From: Cellulomonas sp. NTE-D12
GTDB taxonomy: Bacteria; Actinomycetota; Actinomycetes; Actinomycetales; Cellulomonadaceae
Assembly (NCBI RefSeq): GCF_027923705.1
Contig: NZ_AP026442.1
Span: 2,604,001 to 2,668,000 of the forward strand
DNA: 64,000 nucleotides
Direction of reading: 5' to 3'
In this document: one piece after another, positions 1-11,772 of the stretch
How the letters are laid out: the number at the start of each line of letters is the position of its first letter
Position numbering within the stretch: the first letter of the stretch is position 1
Position numbers and translations under genes: made by a program
Notes under the pieces: generated by a model
The model's input: the letters and a program-made list of their open reading frames with translations, nothing else
What the model was told of the DNA's origin: nothing
The model's database searches: none

Positions 1-1815
1 AGCCGTGCCGAGCTCTACGAGCTGGCACTCGGCCCCGCAGGAGGCCCCAGCTTCACGGTGGAGTACGAGGTGGACGGGGCGCCCTACCCGGAGGCCACCG
101 TCACCCGCTGCCGCAACGGAATCGCGGTCAACTACCTCGAGGACTACATGCGTCGGCGCGACCCCGACTGCATGCGCATCGCGGACGACCTGCCCACGGA
201 CAAGCCCCGCTACCGCGACGTGTTCGGCGAGGCGTTCGCGCCGGTGAAGGCCGACACCCTCGAGTGGCTCGGCACGCAGGAGCTCGTCGTCGTCCCGTTC
301 AAGGCCGGCGGCCCGGTGTACGGGTACCCGTCCGTGGCGATCGTCCCCGCCAACGCGGCCTTCTTCGCGCTGGTGCTGGTCGACCTGCAGGGCTGGGTGA
401 CCTTCGACGAGATCGGGCCGTTCACGCCGCGGTCGATCCTGTACGTCGCACCGCCGTTCCGGCACACGCAGTTCGGCGGGCGCCAGGTGGTGGTGCACGA
501 CCGCACCGACACGCTGCACGAGGTGTTCGCGTACAACCTGTACCCGGGACCGAGCGCCAAGAAGGGCGTGTTCTCGGTGCTGCTGGACATCGGCCAGCAC
601 GAGGAGTGGATCACCGCCCACGCCTCGTCGGTGAAGGTCACGACGCCGTACGAGAACGAGACCGTGATCATGCACGAGGGCGCCTCCGGCGGCGGCAAGT
701 CGGAGATGTGCCAGGAGATCCGGCGCGAGGACGACGGCCGCATCCTGGTCGGCACCAACGTCGTCCGCAACGAGCCGTACCACATCACCCTCGGCGAGAC
801 GAGCGCCCTCGCTCCGGTGACGGACGACATGACGCTGTGCCACCCGTCGATCCAGAAGGGCGACCACCGGCTGGTCGTGGCCGACGCGGAGGCGGGCTGG
901 TTCGTCCGCGTCGACAACATGACCAGCTACGGCGAGGACCCGGCGTTCGAGCGAGCGGTGATCGAGCCCCAGGAGCCCCTGGTGTTCCTGTCGATCGACG
1001 GTGTGGCCGACGCGACCGCGCTGCCGTGGGAGCACACGCTCGACTCGAACGGCAAGCGCTGCCCCAACCCGCGCGTGGTGATCCCCCGCCAGTTCGTCAA
1101 GAACGTGGTCAGCGAGCCCAAGAGCGTGGACGTGCGGACGTTCGGCGTCCGGATGCCGCTGTGCACGCGCGAGGCGCCCACCTACGGGGTGATGGGGATG
1201 ATGCACATCGTCCCGCCGTCGCTCGCCTGGGTGTGGCGGCTGATCGCGCCGCGCGGGGACAAGAACCCGTCCATCGGTGAGAGCGCCAAGGAGAAGTCGG
1301 CGATCTCGCACGGCGGGATGGTGGCCGAGGGCGTCGGGTCGTACTGGCCGTTCTCGACGGGGACCAAGGTGGGCTCGGCGAACCTGCTGCTCAAGCAGAT
1401 CGTCGAGATGGACCACACGCGGTACGTCCTCACCCCGAACCAGCACATCGGTGCCTACAAGGTCGGCTTCGCGGCCGAGTGGCTCACCCGTGAGTACCTC
1501 GCCCGCCGCGGCGGCGGCCGCATCGGCAAGGACCAGCTCGAGCCGGCGCGCTGCGCCCTGTTCGGCTACCGGCCGCGCGAGATCAAGATCGACGGTCAGC
1601 AGATCCGGCCGACGCTGCTCACGCCGGAGTCCCAGTCGCAGGTGGGTGTCGAGGCGTACGACGCCGGGGCAGCCATCCTCACCGGCTTCTTCAAGTCGGA
1701 GCTGGAGCAGTTCGCCACGGACGAGCTGGACCCGCTCGGCCGCCGGATCATCGATCTGGTGCTCAACGACGCCTCCGTCGCGGAGTACGAGGCCCTGACG
1801 CCGCTGTACATCTGA
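1..1815 (+). CDS. DUF4914 family P-loop protein (5' end outside window)
   Basis: The reading frame is open from base 1, so the true start lies left of the window; a GTG at 58 is internal because homologous-looking sequence continues upstream. The visible part (about 604 codons) matches what I recall of DUF4914, a family of roughly 630 residues with no established function. A Walker-A motif GASGGGKSE is encoded at 679-705; its GxSGxGKSE form resembles HPr kinase/phosphorylase and PEP carboxykinase P-loops more than ordinary NTPases. No signal peptide or membrane segment is seen. A strong hairpin follows the stop, so it probably ends its own transcript. Family call fairly sure; a nucleotide-dependent kinase or carboxykinase-like role is inference. 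Confidence 0.8.
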   Translation, partial: SRAELYELALGPAGGPSFTVEYEVDGAPYPEATVTRCRNGIAVNYLEDYMRRRDPDCMRIADDLPTDKPRYRDVFGEAFAPVKADTLEWLGTQELVVVPFKAGGPVYGYPSVAIVPANAAFFALVLVDLQGWVTFDEIGPFTPRSILYVAPPFRHTQFGGRQVVVHDRTDTLHEVFAYNLYPGPSAKKGVFSVLLDIGQHEEWITAHASSVKVTTPYENETVIMHEGASGGGKSEMCQEIRREDDGRILVGTNVVRNEPYHITLGETSALAPVTDDMTLCHPSIQKGDHRLVVADAEAGWFVRVDNMTSYGEDPAFERAVIEPQEPLVFLSIDGVADATALPWEHTLDSNGKRCPNPRVVIPRQFVKNVVSEPKSVDVRTFGVRMPLCTREAPTYGVMGMMHIVPPSLAWVWRLIAPRGDKNPSIGESAKEKSAISHGGMVAEGVGSYWPFSTGTKVGSANLLLKQIVEMDHTRYVLTPNQHIGAYKVGFAAEWLTREYLARRGGGRIGKDQLEPARCALFGYRPREIKIDGQQIRPTLLTPESQSQVGVEAYDAGAAILTGFFKSELEQFATDELDPLGRRIIDLVLNDASVAEYEALTPLYI

Positions 1816-1847
1816 GCTGCCGCACGCACGACGCGCGGTGGGACCGC

Positions 1848-1881
1848 GGACGGCCGCGCCCCCACAGGGGTGCGGCCGTCC
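1848..1881 (+). terminator. Intrinsic terminator-like hairpin after the DUF4914 gene
   Basis: GGACGGCCGC at 1848-1857 pairs with GCGGCCGTCC at 1872-1881. Five further inner pairs (one G-U) leave a 4-nt loop. No T-tract follows, as is usual in high-GC actinobacteria. It lies 32 bp after the DUF4914 stop. Confidence 0.6.
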
Positions 1882-1957
1882 GTCGCGCGCACGTACCCGG
1901 CGACGCGCCGGAGGGTGGTCCCGGGCACTGTCGGTGGTCCGACCTACCGTGGCGAGC

Positions 1958-2335
1958 ATGGCAACGAGCACCGTGGACACCGTCCGGATCGCACCCGGTC
2001 CCGCGCTCACCGTCGCGACCGCACCGGACGCCGGCGCCGTCGACGAGCTGCTGGTCGGCACCGGGTACGTGATCGAGGTGGAACGCTGGCCGGACGAGCG
2101 GCCCGCCGGTCTGTTCCCGGCCGACGACCCCGAGTTCCGGGACGCGACCGACGAGGGGCTGCTGCGCTGCTACGAGGTCACGCTCGCCACCGCGTCGGGT
2201 GCGGAGCTGGCTCGCACGCTCGTCTGGTCCGCGGCCGGGGTGGTCTGCGGTCCGTACACGTCGTGCACCGCCCTGGGAGCAGCACTCGCCGACGAGGTCG
2301 CGCACGTGCTCGGACGTGCGCTGACGTCGGTCTGA
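1958..2335 (+). CDS. Small hypothetical protein, 125 aa
   Basis: I do not recognise this protein. It is acidic, soluble-looking, without signal peptide or membrane segment. The ATG at 1958 is chosen because upstream in-frame codons are Arg/Pro-rich non-coding-like sequence overlapping the terminator hairpin, whereas downstream codons show strong G/C third positions. Composition (many Glu, Asp, Ala and Val, few Lys) is coding-like. It stands alone between the DUF4914 hairpin and the pyrophosphatase gene. Existence is likely, function unknown. Confidence 0.55.
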   Translation: MATSTVDTVRIAPGPALTVATAPDAGAVDELLVGTGYVIEVERWPDERPAGLFPADDPEFRDATDEGLLRCYEVTLATASGAELARTLVWSAAGVVCGPYTSCTALGAALADEVAHVLGRALTSV

Positions 2336-2445
2336 GCGCACGTCCGCGACCTGCACGGAGCCCTGGGCCGTAGGTCACGCCCGCTCGCAGCGCCCCGCTC
2401 CTAGCGTGGAGAACGACAGCAACGACGCTCTCCTGGGATCGGACC

Positions 2446-5174
<2,729 letters not shown>

Positions 5175-5178
<4 letters not shown>

Positions 5179-6242
5179 TCACCAAGGTCGCCATCAAGCA
5201 CGACGCGGCGCTCGTCGACGGCAGCGGCCACGTCGTCGGGCACGACGCCGGCTCCACGCTGGTGCGGCGGCTGCTGCGGGTGTTCCCCGGCTCGGAGCTG
5301 ATCGGGCCGGGACCGCGCAGGTGCGCCGGTTTCGACCTGATCCCGCTCGAGTTCGTCGACCCGGTCACCACCGTGGTGATCAGCATGGACGTGCTCGACT
5401 CGGTGGACGTGTGGCGCACGCTGCGCCCCGCGGGCGCCGAGCCACGGCTGATGAACTTCCTCTGGTGGCCCACCACCACGTACCCGCACCCGGTGGAGCA
5501 GGCCGCGCTGGCGTTGTCCTGCGCGCTGTTCCCGACGTTCGCCAACTCCGAGCGCACGGCGAACGAGGCGCGCGAGGTGGTGTCCCGGTGGACGGTCCAG
5601 CCGCTCGCCGAGAAGGCCCGGCTGGCGTGGGTCAACCTCGGCTTCCGGCTGGAGCACGTCCGGCCTCGCCACGAGCCTCCGGTGCCGCTGGTGCTGTACC
5701 CGGCCATCTACGTCTCGGAGCGCAAGCAGCCACGGCTGTTCCTCGAGGTGGTCGAGCGCGTGCGCGAGCGGACGCCGATCCGCGTCGAGGCGCGCCTGCA
5801 CGAGTCGCACCTGGTGTCCGAGCTGGCGATGCGCATGTCGTCGCGGGAGTGGATGTGGGTCGGGCCCCTGACGGCGACCCGCGACGGTTACTGGGACGCG
5901 CTGTCCCGCACCACGGCGTTCCTCGCGACCGCCACCGAGGAGTCCTACGGTCTGGAGTACGTCGAGGCGCTCGCCGCCGGTGCGGTCGGCATCTTCCCCG
6001 ACCTGCCGTGGGCGCACGCCCTGCTGCCCAGCGGCTACCCGCTGTTCTACCGCTCCCCCACCGAGGCGGAGGAGCAGCTCTACCGGGCCGTCACCGACCC
6101 GGCGGGGTGCTGGCGGGACATCGACGCGTCGGCGGGCGGCAGCCTGGCGCGGTGGCTCCGCGACCAGCACAGCGACGACCTGTTCGAGAAGGCGATCACC
6201 GATCGCGTCCACGAGTGGTTCGGCGTGGGCGCGGCGGTCTGA
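5175..6242 (+). CDS. Glycosyltransferase, GT-B fold, group 1/4-like
   Basis: The 355-aa protein ends with a GT4-like donor-binding region: EESYGLEYVEALAAG from about residue 255 matches the E-x7-E type motif of retaining GT-B enzymes. The N-terminal half is atypical, and its aromatic stretch LMNFLWWP is unusual. No membrane helix or signal peptide. ATG overlaps the pyrophosphatase stop by four bases, so the two genes are translationally coupled, which is an odd pairing. Donor and acceptor cannot be read from sequence. A membrane mannosyltransferase follows after a hairpin, suggesting envelope glycan synthesis. Confidence 0.7.
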
Positions 6243-6255
6243 CGGCGGCACGGCA

Positions 6256-6292
6256 GGGGGCGGTGGGGGCCCACGACGGCCCCACCGCCCCC
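6256..6292 (+). terminator. GC-rich hairpin after the glycosyltransferase
   Basis: A perfect 13-bp inverted repeat pairs GGGGGCGGTGGGG (6256-6268) with its complement (6280-6292) around an 11-nt loop. It sits 13 bp after the stop and 51 bp before the next start, so it is a terminator or attenuator. Confidence 0.6.
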
Positions 6293-6343
6293 TATCATCG
6301 TCACGCGCCGGCCGGCCCCGTGGCCGGTACCCCGAGGAGCGCC

Positions 6344-7582
6344 GTGACCGATCTCGCGCCACGGGTCCGCCGTGCGCTGCTCGGCAGGCCCTGGTGGGCA
6401 CAGGCGCTGCTGGTCTACCTGCTCACCCGGGTGTTCACCACGGGGGTGCTGCTGATCGCCTGGTCGCAGCAGGGCTTCGGTCCCCCGCACTCCTGGCGGG
6501 TGCTGGCCCAGCCGCCGTTCGACCTGTACCTCAGCCGGTGGTGGGACGGCTGGTGGTACCACCAGGTGGCGACCACCGGGTACCCCCACACGCTCCCGCT
6601 GGACTTCCGCGGCCGTGTGGACAAGAACACGTGGGCCTTCTTCCCGCTCTACCCGATGCTGGTGCGCGGCCTGATGACGTTGACCGGCGGCAGCTGGGAC
6701 CTGCTGGCCCCGCTGCTGTCGCTGGTCCTCGGCTGTGCAGCGGCCGTGGTCGTGCACCGCCTGGTGACCGAGGGCGCCCCGCGGGCCGTCGCAACCCGGC
6801 CCGGCCTGCCGGTGCTGACCGTTGCCGCCATCGGCCTCTACCCGGCGGCCACCGTGCTGCAGGCGGGCTACACCGAGTCCCTGGCGCTGCTGCTGGTGGC
6901 CGGGAGCCTGCTGCTGGTGCTACGACGGCAGTACCTGTGGGCGGCCCTTCCGGTCGCCGCGCTGGGGTTCACCCGGGCGGTGGCTCTGCCGATGGCGGTG
7001 GTGGTGCTGGTGCACGCATGGCTGCGCTGGCGCGAGCAGCGCGCGGGGCGCGACCGGCTCGGCGTGCGGGAGCTGGTGCGGATCGGGGTGCTGCTGGCGG
7101 TCGCGGGGGTCTCGGGGCTCGCCTGGCCCGCGATCTGCGGCTGGGTGACCGGCATCCCGGACGCGTACCTGCTGACCCAGAAGGCGTGGCGGGTGGGCCG
7201 CGGCGCGTACCCCTTCGCCGGTTGGGCGCGCCTGGGGATCATGCCGTGGCCCGTCGCGGTGGGCATCGTCCTCATCGTGCTGGGGATGTTCGCCATGCTG
7301 GCGAGCCGCTCGGCGCGGCGGCTCGGTGCGGAGCTGTACGTGTGGAGCGCCGCGTACCTGGTCTACATCCTGTCCGTCGGCGACATCATCTTCAGCCTGG
7401 TCAGGTTCTTCCTGCTGGCGTTCCCGTTCGGCGTGGTCGCGCTCGGCCTCGAGACCGGAGACCGTCCACGGGCACGGCGCTGGCCGGTGGTGCTGCTGGG
7501 CATCTCCGCGGTGCTGCAGGTCGCGTGGATCTGGACGGTGTGGAAGTACACGCCGCACGAGTTCTCCATCGGCGCTCCCTGA
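6344..7582 (+). CDS. Integral membrane mannosyltransferase, PIG-V/GPI-MT-II-like
   Basis: The 412-aa protein has about ten hydrophobic helices. An aromatic extracytoplasmic loop after helix 1 (RWWDGWWYHQVA) is followed by FFPLYPMLVRG. This W-D-W-Y plus PLYP pattern is typical of the PIG-V/GPI mannosyltransferase 2-like family, whose bacterial members use polyprenyl-phosphate sugars to glycosylate lipids or proteins outside the membrane. GTG at 6344 is chosen for the GAGGAG at 6334-6339; the frame stays open much further upstream but through another gene. Substrate unknown; co-orientation with the preceding glycosyltransferase suggests a shared envelope role. Confidence 0.75.
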   Translation: MTDLAPRVRRALLGRPWWAQALLVYLLTRVFTTGVLLIAWSQQGFGPPHSWRVLAQPPFDLYLSRWWDGWWYHQVATTGYPHTLPLDFRGRVDKNTWAFFPLYPMLVRGLMTLTGGSWDLLAPLLSLVLGCAAAVVVHRLVTEGAPRAVATRPGLPVLTVAAIGLYPAATVLQAGYTESLALLLVAGSLLLVLRRQYLWAALPVAALGFTRAVALPMAVVVLVHAWLRWREQRAGRDRLGVRELVRIGVLLAVAGVSGLAWPAICGWVTGIPDAYLLTQKAWRVGRGAYPFAGWARLGIMPWPVAVGIVLIVLGMFAMLASRSARRLGAELYVWSAAYLVYILSVGDIIFSLVRFFLLAFPFGVVALGLETGDRPRARRWPVVLLGISAVLQVAWIWTVWKYTPHEFSIGAP

Positions 7583-7650
7583 CGTCCGCGGCCGGTTCAC
7601 GGCAGGGCCGAGCCGACACGACGGGCGGACACGACGGGCGGGCACGACGC

Positions 7651-7676
7651 GGGCGCGACCGGGTGCGGCCGCGCCC
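7651..7676. terminator. Hairpin between convergent genes
   Basis: GGGCGCG (7651-7657) pairs with CGCGCCC (7670-7676) over a 12-nt loop. It lies in the 105-bp gap between the mannosyltransferase and the convergent HAD gene, so it may end both transcripts. Imperfect direct repeats of CACGACGGGCGG precede it. Confidence 0.4.
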
Positions 7677-7687
7677 CGGTCCGCCGG

Positions 7688-8353
7688 TCAGCGCACCGAG
7701 CGCTTGACCACCGTGAGGAAGTCCTCGAGCTGGGTGGTCCAGTCGTCGACGACGAGGACCGGACCGAATTTCGCCAGCTTGCCGGCGTCCGTCCCGCCGG
7801 TGGTGACGGCCACGAAGGCGAAACCGCCCGCGTTCGCGGCGACGCCGTCGCCCTCTGTGTCACCGACCAGCACCCCGTTGTGCACCGCACGGGCGGCCGC
7901 CCACGCGAGCGCCGCCCGGTCCGGGTAGATGGCGCCGAAGAACGAGTGGCCCCAGTCGAACAGGGCGAGGTCGTAGCCCGCGCTCGTCAGCTTCACGCGG
8001 GTGCGCTGCTTGGAGTTTCCCGTGATCAGCGCGTTGGTCCAGCCGTTGGCGTGCACGGCCGCGAGCGCCTCCTGGACGCCCGGTACCGGGTCGCACGCGT
8101 TCTCGGGCTGCGCGTACCAGGCCTCCGACAGCTCGACGAAGCGGCGCGTCAGAGGGCCCGCGACCGTGTCCGGCTGGCCCGCGCCCCGGCGCATCTCGTC
8201 GAGGATCTGCCAGTCGACCTTGCCGTGCCGCTCCGGGACCGTGACGTCCGTCAGGCCGGTGACGTCGCGCAGCGCCTGGGCGAACACGCTCTCGCCGCCC
8301 TCGGGGCTGTTGTCCAGCAGCAGGGTCCCGTCCAGGTCCCAGAGCACGATCAT
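7688..8353 (-). CDS. HAD-superfamily phosphatase
   Basis: The 221-aa protein begins MIVLWDLDGTLL: Asp6 would be the nucleophile and Asp8 the acid/base of HAD motif I (DxDGT). Motif II Thr/Ser is in NALITGNS and motif IV acids in LVGDTEGDGVAA. The alpha-helical cap between motifs I and II resembles the phosphoglycolate phosphatase/beta-phosphoglucomutase group. ATG at 8353 is chosen because motif I then starts the protein and an AGAGGAAGAGG ribosome site lies 8-9 bases upstream. Substrate cannot be assigned. Confidence 0.8.
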   Translation of the reverse strand: MIVLWDLDGTLLLDNSPEGGESVFAQALRDVTGLTDVTVPERHGKVDWQILDEMRRGAGQPDTVAGPLTRRFVELSEAWYAQPENACDPVPGVQEALAAVHANGWTNALITGNSKQRTRVKLTSAGYDLALFDWGHSFFGAIYPDRAALAWAAARAVHNGVLVGDTEGDGVAANAGGFAFVAVTTGGTDAGKLAKFGPVLVVDDWTTQLEDFLTVVKRSVR

Positions 8354-8564
8354 CGTCGTCGAACCTCTTCCTCTGTCCACGCGCCGGCGGCAGCCGGTCG
8401 CGACCGATCACCCGCAGGCCCAGAGTTCAGGCCCGGGGGTCAGGCCCGGAGTGCAGACCACTCCCCATCCGACCACCGGCGCGTGCCGTCGGACCGGGAC
8501 CATGGCCGCATCTTCGACGGCCCTCGAGGGCGGCCGTGCCCGCGCCGGCTGGCACGATCGGGTC

Positions 8565-9615
8565 GTGCGCGCGCTGCTGATCGAGGAGTTCGGGGCCCGG
8601 CCCGCCGTCGTGGACGTCCCCGACCCGGTGTGCCCGGACGACGGCGTGGTGCTGCAGGTCGGGGCGACGGGGGTGTGCCGCAGCGACTGGCACGCCTGGC
8701 AGGGGCACGACGACTCGGTGGTGCTGCCGCACGTGCCTGGCCACGAGCTGGCGGGCACGGTCGTGACCGCCGGTCCCCTGGTCCGCCGGTGGCGCGTCGG
8801 GGACCGGGTGACCGTGCCGTTCGTCTGCGCGTGCGGTACCTGCCTGACGTGCCGCAGCGGCGAGCAGCAGGTGTGCCCGCACCAGACCCAGCCCGGTTTC
8901 ACGCACTGGGGCTCGTTCGCCGAGCTGGTCGCGCTGCACCACGCGGACACGAACCTGGTGCGGCTGCCGGACGGCATGGCCGCGACGACGGCCGCCGGGC
9001 TCGGGTGCCGGTTCGCCACCGCCTACCGGGCGCTGACGGTGCACGGCCGGGTGCGGGCCGACGACCAGGTGGTGGTGCTCGGGTGCGGGGGCGTCGGGCT
9101 GTCGGCGGTGATGATCGCCCGCTCGCTCGGGGCGCGGGTGGTGGGCGTGGACACCTCGGCCGCCGCGCGGACGGCCGCCCTCGAGCTGGGGGCCGATGCG
9201 GTGCTCGACCCCGGTGACGGCAGCCCCGAGGAGGTGGCCGGCCGCCTGGTGGAGCTGACCGGCGGAGGTGCGCACGTGAGCGTCGAGGCACTGGGTGACC
9301 CGCGAACGGCGGTGACGGGCGTCCTGGCGTTGCGGCGACGTGGCCGTCACGTCCAGGTGGGGCTGCTGCTCGGCGAGCACTCGCGGCCACCGCTGCCGAT
9401 GGGCCGCGTCGTCGCGTGGGGAGCTGGAGCTGTACGGCAGCCATGGCATGGCGGCCCACGAGTACCCGGCGATGCTGGCCGCGATCGCCGACGGACGGCT
9501 GTCCCCTGACCGGCTGGTGGGGGCGGTGGTGGGCCTGGACGAGGCCGCCGACGCCCTCGCGGCGCTCGGTGAGCCGGGCACCGCGAGGGTGGGGATGACG
9601 GTGGTCGTGCCCTGA
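8565..9615 (+). pseudogene. Zinc-dependent alcohol dehydrogenase, frameshifted
   Basis: Medium-chain dehydrogenase. The first part (8565 to about 9419) has the catalytic zinc residues (GVCRSDW and the GHE motif), the structural zinc cysteine cluster (CACGTCLTC) and a Rossmann motif (LGCGGVGLS). At 9418-9421 a run of four G shifts the frame. Removing one G joins the frame to WELELYGSHGMAAHEYP and a normal C-terminus ending at 9615, giving 349 aa, the usual family length. As read, the protein would instead end at 9509 with an unrelated Arg/Pro-rich tail. Either a recent mutation or a homopolymer sequencing error. GTG start at 8565. Substrate unknown. Confidence 0.8.
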
Positions 9616-9694
9616 GGTGCGCCGATCCGGTCGGGCCCGGCGTGGGCTCGGCGTGGGTCCGGCCACGCGGTGGGCGTGCCGCCTCAGGGGCGGC

Positions 9695-11596
9695 TCACAG
9701 CACGGCGGCGGCGACCGGCGGCGTGTGCTCCACCGGGGGGACGTCGGCGTGGGTGGGTGCCGGCTCCGAGCGGCCCGGGCGGACGGCCCGCAGCGCACCG
9801 AGGATGGCGACGAGGTCCACCAGCTCCTGGAGCGAGGCGCCGACCACGGCCGGGATCACCCCGAAGGCGGCGACGACCATCAGGCCGACGCTCAGCACGA
9901 TGCCCATCCAGATGGACTCGAGGGCCACCCGCACGGTGCGCTGAGCGATCGCGACGGCGGAGGCCACGCGGCCGAGGTCGTCCAGCATGATGACGACGTC
10001 GGCCGACTCGCTCGCGGCCGTGGCGCCCTTCGCACCCATCGCGACGCCGACGTCCGCCGCCGCCAGCACCGGGGCGTCGTTGACGCCGTCCCCGACCATC
10101 ATGACCGGGCGGTCCTGCAGGCCGACCACGGCGGAGACCTTGTCCGCCGGCAGCAGGCCCGCGCGCACGTCGTCGACGCCGATCGCCGCCGCGACGTGCA
10201 GCGCCGTGGGCTCGGCGTCGCCGGTCAGCATGACGACGTGCCGGACGCCGAGGTGGTGCAGCGTCTGCAGCGTCGGCGCGGCGTTGTGGCGGATCTCGTC
10301 GGCGACCACGAGCCGCCCGGCGTGCCGGCCGTCCAGCCCGACGTGCACCGCCAGACGACCCGGCGGCAGCTCGGCCGCCAGCACCGTCGTCCCGGTGACC
10401 TGCTCGACGTGGCTCGCCTTGCCGACCACCACCCGTCGTCCGTCCACGGTGGCCGTCACGCCGGCCGCGGTCGTCTCCGTCACGTCCGACGCGTCGGGGA
10501 CGTCGAGCCCCCGGCTCTGCGCGGCGTCGACCACGGACTGGGCGAGGACGTGCGGCGAGAACTGCTCCGCGGCGGCGGCGAACCGCACCAGGTCGTCGGA
10601 CGCCGTGCCGAGCACCGGCTCGACCGACTCGACGCGCGGGTGGCCGTACGTCAGGGTGCCGGTCTTGTCGAGGGCGACCGTGCGGATCCGGGCCATCTGC
10701 TCGAGGATGCCGCCGGACTTGATGACGACGCCGTTCTTCGCGGCGCGGCTCATGCCGGCGATGAAGGCGACGGGCGCGGCGATGAGGAGGGGGCACGGGG
10801 TCGCGACGACGAGCACCTCGGCGAAGCGCACCGGGCTGCCGCTGAGCCACCAGGCGACGCCGCCGAGCACCAGCGCGACGGCGGTGAACGGCACGGCGTA
10901 CCGGTCGGCCAGCCGCACGATCGGTGCCTTGGAGTCGGCTGCCGCCTGCACCAGCTCGATGATCTTCTGGTACTGGCTGTCCTTGGCCTCGACGGTCGCG
11001 CGGACCATCGCCACCTGCTGGTCGCTGACCGAGCCGGACAGCACCGCCTCGCCCGCGAGGTGCTCCACCGGGAGCGACTCGCCGGTCAGCGAGGACTCGT
11101 CGAACGACGCCGTCTCCCCCTCGAGCACACCGTCGACCGGCACCGCCTCACCCGGCTTGACCAGCAGCAGGTCGCCCACGCGGACGTCGGTCACGGCCAC
11201 GTCGGTCAGCTCGCCGTCCGCGCCCACCACGTGCGCGAAGTGCGGTGCGCGCGCCAGCAGGGCGGACACTTCGCGGTGTGCGCGCGCGGAGGCGTAGTCC
11301 TCCAGCGCGGAGCCACCGGTGAGCATCAGCACGACGATCAGCGCCGCCCAGACGTCACCGACCGCGACGGTGGACACGACGGCGGTGACGGCGAGCACGT
11401 CGAGGCCGAAGTTGCCCCGCAGCATGTCCCGCACCATCTGGTAGGCGTGCATCCCGGCGACGACGAGCGCGTAGCCCCCGACCACCCAGCGGGTGGCGGC
11501 GGGCGCCGTGAGCGTCAGGACGAGTCCGGCGAGGGCCACGACGAGCGTCGCGGCCACCATCGGGTAGCGGCGCAGCCAGTCCTCGATCTTGGTCAT
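9695..11596 (-). CDS. Heavy-metal translocating P1B-type ATPase
   Basis: ATP-driven metal export pump, 633 aa. Visible: an N-terminal membrane region with no cytoplasmic metal-binding domain, actuator TGES, metal-site motif T266-P-C-P in the sixth helix, phosphorylation motif DKTGT with Asp310, MLTGD, and GDGVNDAP. The usual Ser-Glu-His-Pro signature appears as SPHVLA. TPC rather than CPC or SPC makes the metal uncertain (Co, Ni, Fe, Zn and Cd are possible); there is no hemerythrin tail. ATG at 11596 begins the membrane-protein-like sequence. An imperfect dyad ACCT-N11-AGGT at 11608-11626 could be a regulator site. Divergent from the flavin redox module. Confidence 0.9.
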   Translation of the reverse strand: MTKIEDWLRRYPMVAATLVVALAGLVLTLTAPAATRWVVGGYALVVAGMHAYQMVRDMLRGNFGLDVLAVTAVVSTVAVGDVWAALIVVLMLTGGSALEDYASARAHREVSALLARAPHFAHVVGADGELTDVAVTDVRVGDLLLVKPGEAVPVDGVLEGETASFDESSLTGESLPVEHLAGEAVLSGSVSDQQVAMVRATVEAKDSQYQKIIELVQAAADSKAPIVRLADRYAVPFTAVALVLGGVAWWLSGSPVRFAEVLVVATPCPLLIAAPVAFIAGMSRAAKNGVVIKSGGILEQMARIRTVALDKTGTLTYGHPRVESVEPVLGTASDDLVRFAAAAEQFSPHVLAQSVVDAAQSRGLDVPDASDVTETTAAGVTATVDGRRVVVGKASHVEQVTGTTVLAAELPPGRLAVHVGLDGRHAGRLVVADEIRHNAAPTLQTLHHLGVRHVVMLTGDAEPTALHVAAAIGVDDVRAGLLPADKVSAVVGLQDRPVMMVGDGVNDAPVLAAADVGVAMGAKGATAASESADVVIMLDDLGRVASAVAIAQRTVRVALESIWMGIVLSVGLMVVAAFGVIPAVVGASLQELVDLVAILGALRAVRPGRSEPAPTHADVPPVEHTPPVAAAVL

Positions 11597-11772
11597 GCGT
11601 CCGTGATACCTGAACCAAGGGTAGGTGCGATAGCAAGGATCGGCTGGCCTTGGCGCCGTCCCGATGCTGCCGTGGGGCCGCCCGGCGGGGCGCCCCGACC
11701 GCCACGGAGACGGCCGATCGCCGCACAACCGACACACAGGTGGCTCGGAGAGAACTCTGAGAACGGCTCGGA

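Noticed and set aside
11608..11626. A MerR/CueR-type operator before the metal ATPase
   Set aside because: Only five pairs are formed and the possible -35/-10 boxes are 22 bp apart, too far for the MerR architecture; kept only as a mention.
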